Program-made: the position numbers and the translations under genes
Part shown: positions 44,930 through 53,324 of the stretch, one piece after another
How positions within the stretch are numbered: position 1 is the stretch's first letter
Layout: every line of letters begins with the position of its first letter
Notes under the pieces: generated by a model
Databases searched by the model: none
Told to the model about the DNA's origin: nothing
What the model saw: only the letters and a program-made list of their open reading frames with translations
Assembly (NCBI GenBank): GCA_938005315.1
Contig: CALLOB010000077.1
Span: forward strand, 1 to 61,461
Origin: an uncultured Phycisphaerae bacterium
Lineage (GTDB): Bacteria; Planctomycetota; Phycisphaerae; UBA1845; PWPN01
Reading direction: 5' to 3'
Length of the DNA stretch: 61,461 bases

Positions 44930-45736
44930 ATGGGATGGTTTCGCAAACGTGCCGCCGGAGAGGACGTGTTCCGTGTGCGCCGCTTCCTCGTTTTCGGCAT
45001 CCACCACTCCCTCCACGGCGCCGCCCTGGCCCGGCATCTGGTCCAGGCCGGGTTGCGGCCGGAGCTGGTTCTGATCTCCGCGGCCCGCGAGGAGCAGCTG
45101 AACGCGTCCCGGCCCTTCTGGGATCGCAGGCGCCGGTGGAGCAACGCCGCGGCGGTGCTCCAGGCCCATGCTCCGCTGGCGGCGCGCGACGAACCCGATG
45201 CCGTCGCCACCGTGTACCAGGAGGCCGGTATCCCTTACCTCTTCGTGCCCGGTTTCGGGAGCGATGTGACGTGCGGGCTGCTTGAAGCCGCCAGTGCCGA
45301 CGCCATGGTGCTGGCCGAGGGGCCCATCCTCAAGGGGCGCGTTCTCAAGACCTTTTCACGAGGCATCATCAACCTGCACGCCGCCCCGCTGCCGGCCTAC
45401 CGCGGCAGCTGCGCGACCTGGTGGGCGCTCTACCACGACGAGCCGCTGGAAGTCTGCGCTCATCTGGTGACCGAGGGTGTGGATACGGGTCCCATTCTAG
45501 GCCGCCGCCGCCTGCCGGTGCGCCGCGGCGACACGCTGGAGGATATCGACCGCCGCGGGTTCGAGGTGTGCGGCGAACTGCTGGTCGAGGTTCTTCGGCA
45601 GGCCCGGCACGGCGGCATCGTCCCGGCACCCCAGCGGGACTGGGAGGGTCGCACCTTTCGCGGACGCATGCCCCGGGACATCGAGGAAGAGTGCCGCCGG
45701 CGGCTGCGCGAGCAGGAGTACACCCATTATGAGTGA
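44930..45736 (+). CDS. Formyltransferase-fold enzyme
   Basis: 268 residues from the ATG at 44930. The formyltransferase motif IINLHAAPLPAYRGSCATWW gives the catalytic Asn and His, and VTEGVDTGPIL the catalytic Asp. Relatives move a formyl group from 10-formyl-tetrahydrofolate to an amine, including 4-amino sugars of O-antigens. The fMet enzyme is unlikely, since this gene sits in a sugar cluster and lacks the C-terminal tRNA-binding domain. The next gene begins 8 bases before its stop. Confidence 0.8.
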   Translation: MGWFRKRAAGEDVFRVRRFLVFGIHHSLHGAALARHLVQAGLRPELVLISAAREEQLNASRPFWDRRRRWSNAAAVLQAHAPLAARDEPDAVATVYQEAGIPYLFVPGFGSDVTCGLLEAASADAMVLAEGPILKGRVLKTFSRGIINLHAAPLPAYRGSCATWWALYHDEPLEVCAHLVTEGVDTGPILGRRRLPVRRGDTLEDIDRRGFEVCGELLVEVLRQARHGGIVPAPQRDWEGRTFRGRMPRDIEEECRRRLREQEYTHYE

Positions 45737-47039
45737 CCCCGCCGCCCGTCTGTGCGTGCGGATGCCGGGGCCCGAGCGGCTGACGCAGCAGGAACACGTC
45801 TGGCGGGTGCTGGCCGGACACCTGGGCGTGACGCTGGAGCTGGTCCGGCCGGCCGAGGCGACCGGCGTGTACGAGGCGGTCGTCCTCCCCGGTGGTTCAT
45901 GCCGCCTGCGCATCCGCCATCAGCCCGAGCGGTTCTCCGTCCATCGCCTGAAGGCCCATGCCGTCCGGCATGCAGGCCGCGAGTTCCTTCTTCCGGCCGG
46001 CGAGTTTGAACTGGAGATGCGGCAGCTCGACGACGCGGCCGAAGTCAACGCCGACGTGATCCTGGGTCTGCTGAGCCTGCTGCAGCTCTGGGAGGAACAC
46101 GAGATCCCCTACCGCGACCGATTCGGACTGGTCGAGGGCGGCCGCAGTCCGCGGCACGCCGCCGGCCTGCTGTCCGAGCCGCTGATGGAACATGTGGCCG
46201 CTTGGCTGGCGGCGGTACTGGACCTGCCCCGACCCGACCCGCCGCCGTGGGGGCTGGCGATCAGCTGCGATGTGGACGTGCTGGAAGACGACCACATGCC
46301 GGCGGTGCTGGATTTCCTGGGAAGGTACGGGGTCGAACGGCCCACCTTCATGATCTGCACGGTCTCCGGGCAGGAAAGAACCGTTCGCGACCCGCAGTAC
46401 GACTTCTCATCGCCCGAAATCCGACGCCGCCTGAAGCCGCTGCTGGATGCGGACGTCGAGATCGGTCTGCACGGCAGCTACCTCGCCCACGACCGTCCCG
46501 AGATGCTGTCCGCTCAACGTCGGCGACTGGAGGACTGGTGCGACCGGGCGGTGGTCGGGCACCGGTCGCACTTCCTGCGCTTCGCGTACCCGCGATCCTG
46601 GGCCTGGCAGCGCCGCGTCGGCCTGGCGTACGATGCCTCCCTGGGCTATCCCGACGTACCCGGTCTGCGCTGCGGGGCCGCCTCGCCGATTCCGTTCCTG
46701 GATCCCGAGGATCCGGCCACGGCATTCACCATCGTCCCGACGGCGGCGCTCGATCAGCACTTTTTCTGGCCGGAGGTCTGGGAAACGCCGGTGTTCGAGG
46801 CCTATGTCGCGGCGCTGCTGGGCCGGATGCGCGAACTGGGCGGCATTTTGACATTGGACTGGCATACCTACACACTGGGCGGCGGCTATACGGGATGGTG
46901 GGACAGGCTCGGGTACATCCTGGAGGCGGCGCGGGAGCAGGGGGCCCGGCTGGCGGGCATTGCGGCGATGGTCGCGTGGTGGCAGGGGGATCGCGGGGGC
47001 TCACCCTCCGGCGAACGACGGCGGGCGATCGATGTATGA
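45729..47039 (+). CDS. Polysaccharide deacetylase-like protein (NodB fold)
   Basis: 436 residues; start overlaps the previous gene by 8 bases. An N-terminal domain (about 1-165) of the type often found before NodB domains precedes ISCDVDVLEDDHMPAVL, with the catalytic Asp pair. EIGLHGSYLAH and GHRSHFLRFAYP carry the metal His and other motifs, and LTLDWHTYTLGGGYTGWW the final His. It should remove N-acetyl groups from polysaccharide or a precursor. No signal peptide is seen, so it may act in the cytoplasm on lipid- or nucleotide-linked sugar. It could expose the amine that the formyltransferase then modifies. Confidence 0.82.
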   Translation: MSDPAARLCVRMPGPERLTQQEHVWRVLAGHLGVTLELVRPAEATGVYEAVVLPGGSCRLRIRHQPERFSVHRLKAHAVRHAGREFLLPAGEFELEMRQLDDAAEVNADVILGLLSLLQLWEEHEIPYRDRFGLVEGGRSPRHAAGLLSEPLMEHVAAWLAAVLDLPRPDPPPWGLAISCDVDVLEDDHMPAVLDFLGRYGVERPTFMICTVSGQERTVRDPQYDFSSPEIRRRLKPLLDADVEIGLHGSYLAHDRPEMLSAQRRRLEDWCDRAVVGHRSHFLRFAYPRSWAWQRRVGLAYDASLGYPDVPGLRCGAASPIPFLDPEDPATAFTIVPTAALDQHFFWPEVWETPVFEAYVAALLGRMRELGGILTLDWHTYTLGGGYTGWWDRLGYILEAAREQGARLAGIAAMVAWWQGDRGGSPSGERRRAIDV

Positions 47040-50000
47040 AGGCCGCTTCTACGACCAGGCTCAGCTCTGGGGCGGCCGGCCGGAGCCGTACCAGGTTCAG
47101 GTGCGGGCCGACGTGCTGCAGATGCTCCCGCCGGACGTCGAGAGCGTCCTGGACGTCGGCTGCGGCGACGGATTTCTCACCAACGCCCTGCCCGGTCACC
47201 TGCGGGTCGTGGGGGTGGACATCAGCCTGCCGGCTCTGCGGCACCTTCAGCGGCCGGCGGTGGGGGGATCCGTCCCGGCCCTGCCGTTTGCCGACCGCAG
47301 TTTCGACCTGGTGGTGATCAACGATGTGCTGGAGCACCTGCCCGACGAGGTATATTCCCGGGCCCTGCGGGAGCTTGTCCGCGTTGCCGACCGCTATGTC
47401 CTGGTGACCGTGCCGCACGGGGAGCAGCTGGAAGCCAACATCGCCCGCTGCGCCGACTGCGGCGAACGCTATCACGTCAACTGGCACCGGCGGGCCTATT
47501 CGGCCGCCACGATGACCGGCCTGCTGCCGTCGCCTTTCCAGCCTGTCGAGATCCGCCTCTCCGGCGACGAGACCCTTCCGCCGCAGGACCCCACCATCGG
47601 GATCCGGCATGAATCGGGCATCTTTCGCGTCTGGGCCGGTGGAGTCTGCCCGCGCTGCGGGTCGAAGCGCCAGGTGGAGCACAACCAGGATTCAACAACC
47701 CTGCAGGCGATCGACGTGTGTCGCGCCGAACGCTGGTGTGCGAAGGCCGGTGCTGGGGCGGCCTGGAACAACCGCACCGAGATCATCGGTCTGTATGCCC
47801 GCGGCCGCCGACCCGTCCGCCGGGTTGCCGCGGCGGATTCCTGCGGGCGGGAAAGCCTCCTGGCGATCGATTTCACCAACGGCCTTCAGATCCGCAGTCC
47901 TGACTTCGTTCCGGGATCGGGATGGTCGCGCTGGACGATGCCGGAGGGTGCCTGCGTGGGACCTCAGGGCGTCCGGAGGTCGCCCCACGCACCCGATCCT
48001 CTGGCAATCGATATGCGGATTCCGGTCACAGGCCGCGCGGGCGATCGGGTCGTGGTGGATCTCGCCGCCGGGGGCGAAGGGGAACTCTCGCTGTACGGCG
48101 TGGACGGCCTTTCGGGGATCAAGTCGTTGCTGGCCACGTTCCCGGCCGGGAGCGGAACTGAGCGAGCGGTAGCCGTGCTGAATGCGCCGCTGCGCCCGGA
48201 TCGCTTCGGGCTGGCCCTGATGCTGTATTTGCGGGGAGACGTTACGGTGCGGCGTCTGGCTTATGAACCGGCGGATCGGCCGGCCCCGGAAAGCGACTTC
48301 GTGGCCCTCGCACCGGGCCACAACTTGATCGGCTGGGAGCACGCCGGGGTGGTCTGGTCGTGGGGGTTTCACGCCTCCTCGGGCGGCCGTTATCCCATGC
48401 CGCGCCCGGCCTGCGAACTCGACGGTGACAGAGCCTCCATCGCTCCCTGCACCGCAACCGAGATCATGGCCCTGATGGAGGAGCAGACCGGGGCTCTTCG
48501 TCGGCGGCTGGTCGAACTGCACGAGACCCTGGATCAGCGGGAGCGGTCGCGCCAGGCCGCCGAGCAGGCCTCTGTACACCTGGAGGCCCGGTGCACGGAG
48601 CTCGAGCGCCGCCTCGAGGATATCGAGAAGCGGCGCCAGGCCGCCGAGCAGGCCTACGCGGCGCTCCAGCAGGAACACAACATCGCCGTGCAGCAATGGC
48701 GGATACGCACCGGTTTCAAGGGCGGCCTGCGGGAGATCCTGCGGACGGCGCGGGACCGGACCATCGGTCCGCCGCTGCCGGTCCCCCGGCCGGTATTCCC
48801 GGATCCCTGGCGGCCGGTGCCGTGCCCCTCCGCGACCGGCCGTCGCCGGGTGCTGGTCTGCTCGCACATGTTCCCGCACCCGGACCAGCCGTCCAGCGGC
48901 CCGTTCATTCACGAGCAGGTGCTGGCTCTGGCGCGGCATGCCGACGTGGACGTCCGCGTGCTGGTCGGCAGGCCGTTCTGGATGACCACCCGACGACCGG
49001 TGCGGCTGGCGCGACTTGAAAAGGTCTACCGTCGGTTCCACGACCAGTGCGGATGGATGGAATACAGGGGGGTGCTCGTGAAGTACCTGCCCTACCGCGT
49101 CCTCGGCCCGTTCATGACCCACGGCTGGTGCTACCGGGCGGCGATGTGCCGGGGGATCGACCGGCTGCATGCCGAGTTCCCCTTCGAGCTGGTCCACGCC
49201 CACACCGCCTACACCGACGGTTCGGCCGGGCTGGCGATTGCGCGGCGATTCGGCGTTCCGCTGGTGATCACCGAGCACACCGGCCCGTTCACCATCCTGA
49301 CACGCAACCCGGTGGTGCGGTTCTGGACCATGCGGGCGATGAAGGGGGCGTCCAGGATCCTCGGCGTTTCGCGGGCTCAATGCGAGGCCGTCGGGCAATA
49401 CCTGGACGACCGGACCGGCCGGCGCCTGGGGGTCATGCCGAACGTCGTCGATACCGACCTGTTCCAGCCGCCTGAACACTGGAATCCGGACCCCGCGGCC
49501 CCCCGGATCCTGTTCGTGGGCTATTTCGTGCCCATCAAACGGCTGGGCCACCTGCTGGAGGCCTTTTCGCGTCTTTCGGCGGAGCTCCCGGCAGCCCGGC
49601 TCAGGCTGGTCGGCGGCGGCGAGCATCCCGGCCAGGAGGAGGAGCTTCGCGGGGATATCGCCGCCCGCGGGCTGGGAGGCCGCGTGGAAGTGTTCGGTTA
49701 CCAGCCCCGCGAGGCGGTGGCCCGGATGATGCGGGAATGGTGCGACATGCTGGTGCTCAGCAGCCAGGCCGAGACCTTCGGCTGCGTGCTGATCGAGGCC
49801 CTGGCCTGCGGCAAGCCGGTGGTCAGCACCCGCTGCGGCGGGCCGGAGGACATCATCACCGCCGACTTCCTCGGGCGGCTGGCCGACAACCATGATCCCG
49901 GGGACCTGGCCCGGGCCATGGCCGAGGTGGCCCGTCATCTGCCGGCCTTCGACCCCGCGCGTATCCGGCGACATGCCGTCGAGACCTTCGGTTTCCAGGC

Positions 50001-50052
50001 CGTGGCCCGGCGGATCGCCGCGCTTTATGATGAGATCCTGAGGGCGTCATGA
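47032..50052 (+). CDS. Fusion: SAM methyltransferase, beta domain, coiled coil, GT4 glycosyltransferase
   Basis: 1006 residues from the ATG at 47032, overlapping the previous stop. Residues 1-200 are a class I methyltransferase (SVLDVGCGDGFLTNAL; later VVINDVLEHLPDE). Two cysteine pairs (CADC at about 140, CPRC at about 206) may bind zinc. A beta-rich segment (about 265-430) resembles a carbohydrate-binding sandwich. A coiled coil (about 477-560) repeats RQAAEQA and ARCTELERRLEDIEKR. A GT4 domain (about 604-1000) ends the protein: SGPFIHEQVLALARH, VVITEHTGPFT, and SSQAETFGCVLIEALACGKP with the E-x7-E pair. No stop, frameshift or internal start breaks the frame. Confidence 0.85.
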   Translation: MYEGRFYDQAQLWGGRPEPYQVQVRADVLQMLPPDVESVLDVGCGDGFLTNALPGHLRVVGVDISLPALRHLQRPAVGGSVPALPFADRSFDLVVINDVLEHLPDEVYSRALRELVRVADRYVLVTVPHGEQLEANIARCADCGERYHVNWHRRAYSAATMTGLLPSPFQPVEIRLSGDETLPPQDPTIGIRHESGIFRVWAGGVCPRCGSKRQVEHNQDSTTLQAIDVCRAERWCAKAGAGAAWNNRTEIIGLYARGRRPVRRVAAADSCGRESLLAIDFTNGLQIRSPDFVPGSGWSRWTMPEGACVGPQGVRRSPHAPDPLAIDMRIPVTGRAGDRVVVDLAAGGEGELSLYGVDGLSGIKSLLATFPAGSGTERAVAVLNAPLRPDRFGLALMLYLRGDVTVRRLAYEPADRPAPESDFVALAPGHNLIGWEHAGVVWSWGFHASSGGRYPMPRPACELDGDRASIAPCTATEIMALMEEQTGALRRRLVELHETLDQRERSRQAAEQASVHLEARCTELERRLEDIEKRRQAAEQAYAALQQEHNIAVQQWRIRTGFKGGLREILRTARDRTIGPPLPVPRPVFPDPWRPVPCPSATGRRRVLVCSHMFPHPDQPSSGPFIHEQVLALARHADVDVRVLVGRPFWMTTRRPVRLARLEKVYRRFHDQCGWMEYRGVLVKYLPYRVLGPFMTHGWCYRAAMCRGIDRLHAEFPFELVHAHTAYTDGSAGLAIARRFGVPLVITEHTGPFTILTRNPVVRFWTMRAMKGASRILGVSRAQCEAVGQYLDDRTGRRLGVMPNVVDTDLFQPPEHWNPDPAAPRILFVGYFVPIKRLGHLLEAFSRLSAELPAARLRLVGGGEHPGQEEELRGDIAARGLGGRVEVFGYQPREAVARMMREWCDMLVLSSQAETFGCVLIEALACGKPVVSTRCGGPEDIITADFLGRLADNHDPGDLARAMAEVARHLPAFDPARIRRHAVETFGFQAVARRIAALYDEILRAS

Positions 50053-51695
50053 AAGTCGCGTGCGTCTACCTCAACAACGAATGCAACGTCGGACGCGGAG
50101 CGGGCTACGTCGCCGCCGCGGTCGAGCGGGCCGGACACGAGGTGCTGTTCCTGGACACGTTCTTCACCCCCCTACCCGAGGCGGCGCGTCGGATACTCGA
50201 CGGCGGATGCGATGCCCTGCTGTTATCGACCATGACCATGATGTTTCCGCAGGCCTTGGAGCTGGCCCGGCGCGTCAAGCGCGAACGCAACATCCCGGTG
50301 CTGGCCGGCGGCGTGCACCCGACGATCATGGGGCCCCGGCTTCTTCAGGATCACCCGGAACTGGATTACCTCTGCGTCGGCGAAGGCGAGTCCATGGTTG
50401 TCGAGTTCCTCGAGCGGCTCGGGACCCCTGATCTGGCCGGGGTTCGCAACCTGGTCCGGCGCGACGGCTCGCGGGTGGTGGCCAACCCGCTGCGACCGGC
50501 CGAGGACCTGGCCGCGACCCCGGCGTTTCCCTGGCACCTGTTCCCGCGACGGGCGGTGGTGCAGGAGGGACAGGGATTCCTCTACGTCAACGCCACCCGC
50601 GGCTGCCCGTTCGACTGCACGTACTGCTGCAACGGCATCTACCTGGCGCACTACGGTCGCGACTACCTGCGTTTCCGGCCGGTCGAGGACGTGATCGCCG
50701 AGTTACGGTTGCTCCAGCGGGTCTACGATCCGGCCCTGTTCTACTTCGGCGACGAGATGATCTTTTCCCGGCGGGGCTACGCCGCGGAGCTTTTCGAGCG
50801 GATCCGCGGGGAACTGGGCGTGCCCTACGGCTGCATGGCCCGGGTGGAGTCGATCTCCCCGGAGGTCGTCGAGCTCCTGGCGGCAACGGGATGCCGCTAC
50901 CTGGCCATGGGCATCGAGTGCGGCGACGAGGAGTTCCGCCGCACGTGGCTCAACCGCCGGATGTCCAACGCCCAGATCGAGCGGGCGTTCGGCCTGGTCC
51001 GCGCCGCCGGCATCTTCACGACCTCCTTCAACATGATCGGCTACCCCGTGCCCGACGACGACCGCCTGACCGAACGCACCGTCGAGCTGAACCTCCGGAT
51101 CGGCGTCGATTACGCCCAGGTCTCGGTCTTCTATCCGTTCCCGGGCACCCGGTTGCATGCCCACTGCCTGGAACACGATCTGATCGACCCGGACAGGGCC
51201 GCGGCGACGGCCGACTACTTCGGCGATTCCGTGTTGCGAGGGGTGAATCTGCGCGAACGGCGTCAGGAGATCGACCGCCTGCTGAATCCCCGGGGCTTCC
51301 GGTTCGCGACCGGCCGGGTTGCCGCCGCGGCGGACGATGCGCAAGCCCGCTGTCGGGAGCTTTCTGAGAGACTTGAGGATACCGAGAAGCGGCGCGAGGC
51401 CGCCGAACAGGCCTGCGCCCGCCTGGAAACCCGCTGCACGGAGCTGGATCGCCGGGTCAACGAGCTGTTGTCGCTGCTGGAGCAGAAGGAAGCCGCAAGG
51501 GATGCCGCCGAGCGGGCCTGCGCCGCCGCCCAGGCGGCCTGTGCCGAGACCGGCCGCCGCTGCATGCAGCTGGAAGAACAGTGCGCCCGGCTTGCTGCGG
51601 AGTTGACGCGGCGGTGCGGACTTCGCGGCGCGGCCGCCGAGGTCGCCAGATGCCTGCGGAACCGTCTCGCCACAGCAGGGAGGCACGCGAAGTGA
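50049..51695 (+). CDS. Radical SAM enzyme, B12-binding type, with coiled-coil tail
   Basis: 548 residues; the ATG overlaps the previous stop. Residues 1-140 form a cobalamin-binding-type Rossmann domain (VLAGGVHPTIM; YLCVGEGE), but without the DxHxxG motif, as in the BchE group. The [4Fe-4S] motif is CPFDCTYC (C186, C190, C193), followed by FYFGDEMIF and MGIECGDEEF. Residues about 428-525 are a Cys-rich coiled coil whose sequence matches that of the preceding protein (EKRREAAEQA; TRCTELDRR). The tail is atypical for the family. A substrate cannot be read; possible roles are methylation or rearrangement of a sugar or lipid in the surface-glycan pathway. Confidence 0.83.
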   Translation: MKVACVYLNNECNVGRGAGYVAAAVERAGHEVLFLDTFFTPLPEAARRILDGGCDALLLSTMTMMFPQALELARRVKRERNIPVLAGGVHPTIMGPRLLQDHPELDYLCVGEGESMVVEFLERLGTPDLAGVRNLVRRDGSRVVANPLRPAEDLAATPAFPWHLFPRRAVVQEGQGFLYVNATRGCPFDCTYCCNGIYLAHYGRDYLRFRPVEDVIAELRLLQRVYDPALFYFGDEMIFSRRGYAAELFERIRGELGVPYGCMARVESISPEVVELLAATGCRYLAMGIECGDEEFRRTWLNRRMSNAQIERAFGLVRAAGIFTTSFNMIGYPVPDDDRLTERTVELNLRIGVDYAQVSVFYPFPGTRLHAHCLEHDLIDPDRAAATADYFGDSVLRGVNLRERRQEIDRLLNPRGFRFATGRVAAAADDAQARCRELSERLEDTEKRREAAEQACARLETRCTELDRRVNELLSLLEQKEAARDAAERACAAAQAACAETGRRCMQLEEQCARLAAELTRRCGLRGAAAEVARCLRNRLATAGRHAK

Positions 51696-53227
51696 GCAGC
51701 GTTCGCGGTTCTCGAGCAACCCTGGTGCCGCTCCTCTGTTTGCTGGCCGTCGTTCCGGCCTGCGAACGCTCCGTCGCCGACACGCCGGATCGTCCGCTGA
51801 CCGAGTCGGACTTCGTATTTCCGGCATTGCCGGCGGAAATGAAAGTCGGTGAGCCGGTCTGCCTGACCGTCGAACCGCTCGTCGCAGGGCCTTTCGAATA
51901 CCGTTGGCTTCAGAAGCTGAACCACGTCGACTGGGACTGGTCGGCTCCGTGGACAACATCCCCGACGCATGCTTTCCAGTCAACCGCCGCCGGAGTATTC
52001 AGCGCGCACGTCGATATCCGCCGCCCCGGCCGGCAGGAGATCGAACTGAGCAGGTGGCTCGGTGAGGCCGCGGTCTCCGGGCCGCTGGTGGAACGGATCT
52101 TCCACGTTCCTGCGGCCGTGGCCCTGCCGACCGGCGTGCCGATCGAGTTCTTTGTGTGGCCGAGATGGCATGAACCGGAGGATCTGGAGTTCCGTCTCTG
52201 GGACCTGCTGCCGGAGGAAAAAATCGTTCACGACTGGGCTCCCTGGCCGCTGCCGCCGTTCGTCTGTTCCGAGCCGCGGACCACGGCCCTGCAGGTCGAC
52301 GTGCGGCTCAAGCGCCAGCCGCAGGTGATCGACCGGCGCTGGCTGAACACCTTCACGTTCTTCGACCGGCAGGAACCGTCGGCGGCCAACCTGCTGCGGA
52401 ACCTGATCAGCGACGACTTCGAGGTGTTCGCCTTTTCCGAGGGCCTCGGGATTCTCGCCCGGGAACTCTGGCTGGCGACCCACATGCTGCAGTGGCAGCA
52501 CGAGGGCGCAGGCCCCGCGGAAGCCCGGCAGCGGCTGGAGGCCCTGCCCGGCGTCGAGGGCGTCGAAGCCCCGCCGATCGGGCCCCTGCGGGTGCGGATG
52601 GCCGGCGGTCGGGTATATGAGGTCGACCTGGAAGCCTTTACCCTCAGCCAGGCGGGTTCGCCGGTGCTGCTGCGGCTGACGCTGGAGCGGTATCCGCGCT
52701 GCCGGCAGGCCCTGGACGCGATGCGGCACCTGCCTTCGGAGGCGCGAACCGTCGGGCTGCTGACCCTGGCCGTCTACGAGGGCTATCACTACGGTACGCC
52801 GGCCCAGCTGGCTCTGATGCACGTAGCCGATGCGATTTCCCACTGCGTAACCCAGATGGACCTGCTTCGACGCATTCTGGAAACCTGCGGCCTGCCGGCT
52901 CGGTACGCCTTTCTGGCCACCTACGACGCGCAACACAATGCCGCTCCTCACGCATTTGTCCAGACCCGTCTGGACGACGGAACGCCGTTGCTGCTCGATC
53001 CGACCAACGGCTACATGTACCTGTACGACATCGCTGATCTGGGCCGCCGCCCGGTCCCCGAGCCCGTCGTGCTTCCCCAGTGTCGCGACCTGCGCCAGTT
53101 CGATCTGCGGAACCTGGCTGCTCGACCCGGCAGGGTGATCGTCGCCGACGCGCTGGTACCCAACCGCGTCCCGCAGACGCCGTCCGGCGGCGTGGTGACC
53201 ACTTCGCCTGGGCCGCCGTCGCCGTGA
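51692..53227 (+). CDS. Transglutaminase-like lipoprotein
   Basis: 511 residues from a GTG at 51692 that overlaps the previous stop; GGGAGG lies upstream. The leader has a lipobox (LLAVVPAC). Residues about 20-230 form a beta-rich region without a known family. A transglutaminase-like core follows near 375-470: Cys in DAISHCVTQMDLL, His in AAPHAFVQTRLDDG, and Asp in LLLDPTNGYMY, in the right order and spacing. Such domains cut or form amide bonds. Lipidation places it on the cell envelope, outside the cytoplasm, so it may act on surface protein or glycan-peptide links. It is the last of five overlapping genes. Confidence 0.75.
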   Translation: MSSVRGSRATLVPLLCLLAVVPACERSVADTPDRPLTESDFVFPALPAEMKVGEPVCLTVEPLVAGPFEYRWLQKLNHVDWDWSAPWTTSPTHAFQSTAAGVFSAHVDIRRPGRQEIELSRWLGEAAVSGPLVERIFHVPAAVALPTGVPIEFFVWPRWHEPEDLEFRLWDLLPEEKIVHDWAPWPLPPFVCSEPRTTALQVDVRLKRQPQVIDRRWLNTFTFFDRQEPSAANLLRNLISDDFEVFAFSEGLGILARELWLATHMLQWQHEGAGPAEARQRLEALPGVEGVEAPPIGPLRVRMAGGRVYEVDLEAFTLSQAGSPVLLRLTLERYPRCRQALDAMRHLPSEARTVGLLTLAVYEGYHYGTPAQLALMHVADAISHCVTQMDLLRRILETCGLPARYAFLATYDAQHNAAPHAFVQTRLDDGTPLLLDPTNGYMYLYDIADLGRRPVPEPVVLPQCRDLRQFDLRNLAARPGRVIVADALVPNRVPQTPSGGVVTTSPGPPSP

Positions 53228-53242
53228 CCGCCGGTCCGGCGG
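53228..53242 (+). terminator. GC hairpin after the five-gene block
   Basis: CCGCCGG and CCGGCGG (with one base between) form a perfect inverted repeat directly after the TGA at 53225-53227. No T tract follows, so termination would be weak or factor-assisted. Confidence 0.35.
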
Positions 53243-53274
53243 GCGCAACGCCGCGGCAATAGTCCGGCCGACGA

Positions 53275-53288
53275 CCGGTCGCTATGCT
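53275..53288 (+). promoter_or_regulatory. Promoter-like element CCGGTCGCTATGCT
   Basis: Matches the element at 42631-42644 in 13 of 14 bases. The TATGCT part would be the -10 of a promoter for the first of the two GT4 genes. The -35 region is poor. Confidence 0.35.
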
Positions 53289-53324
53289 GGCGGCTCGCCG
53301 GCAGCCATCGAGGATGAATCGACG

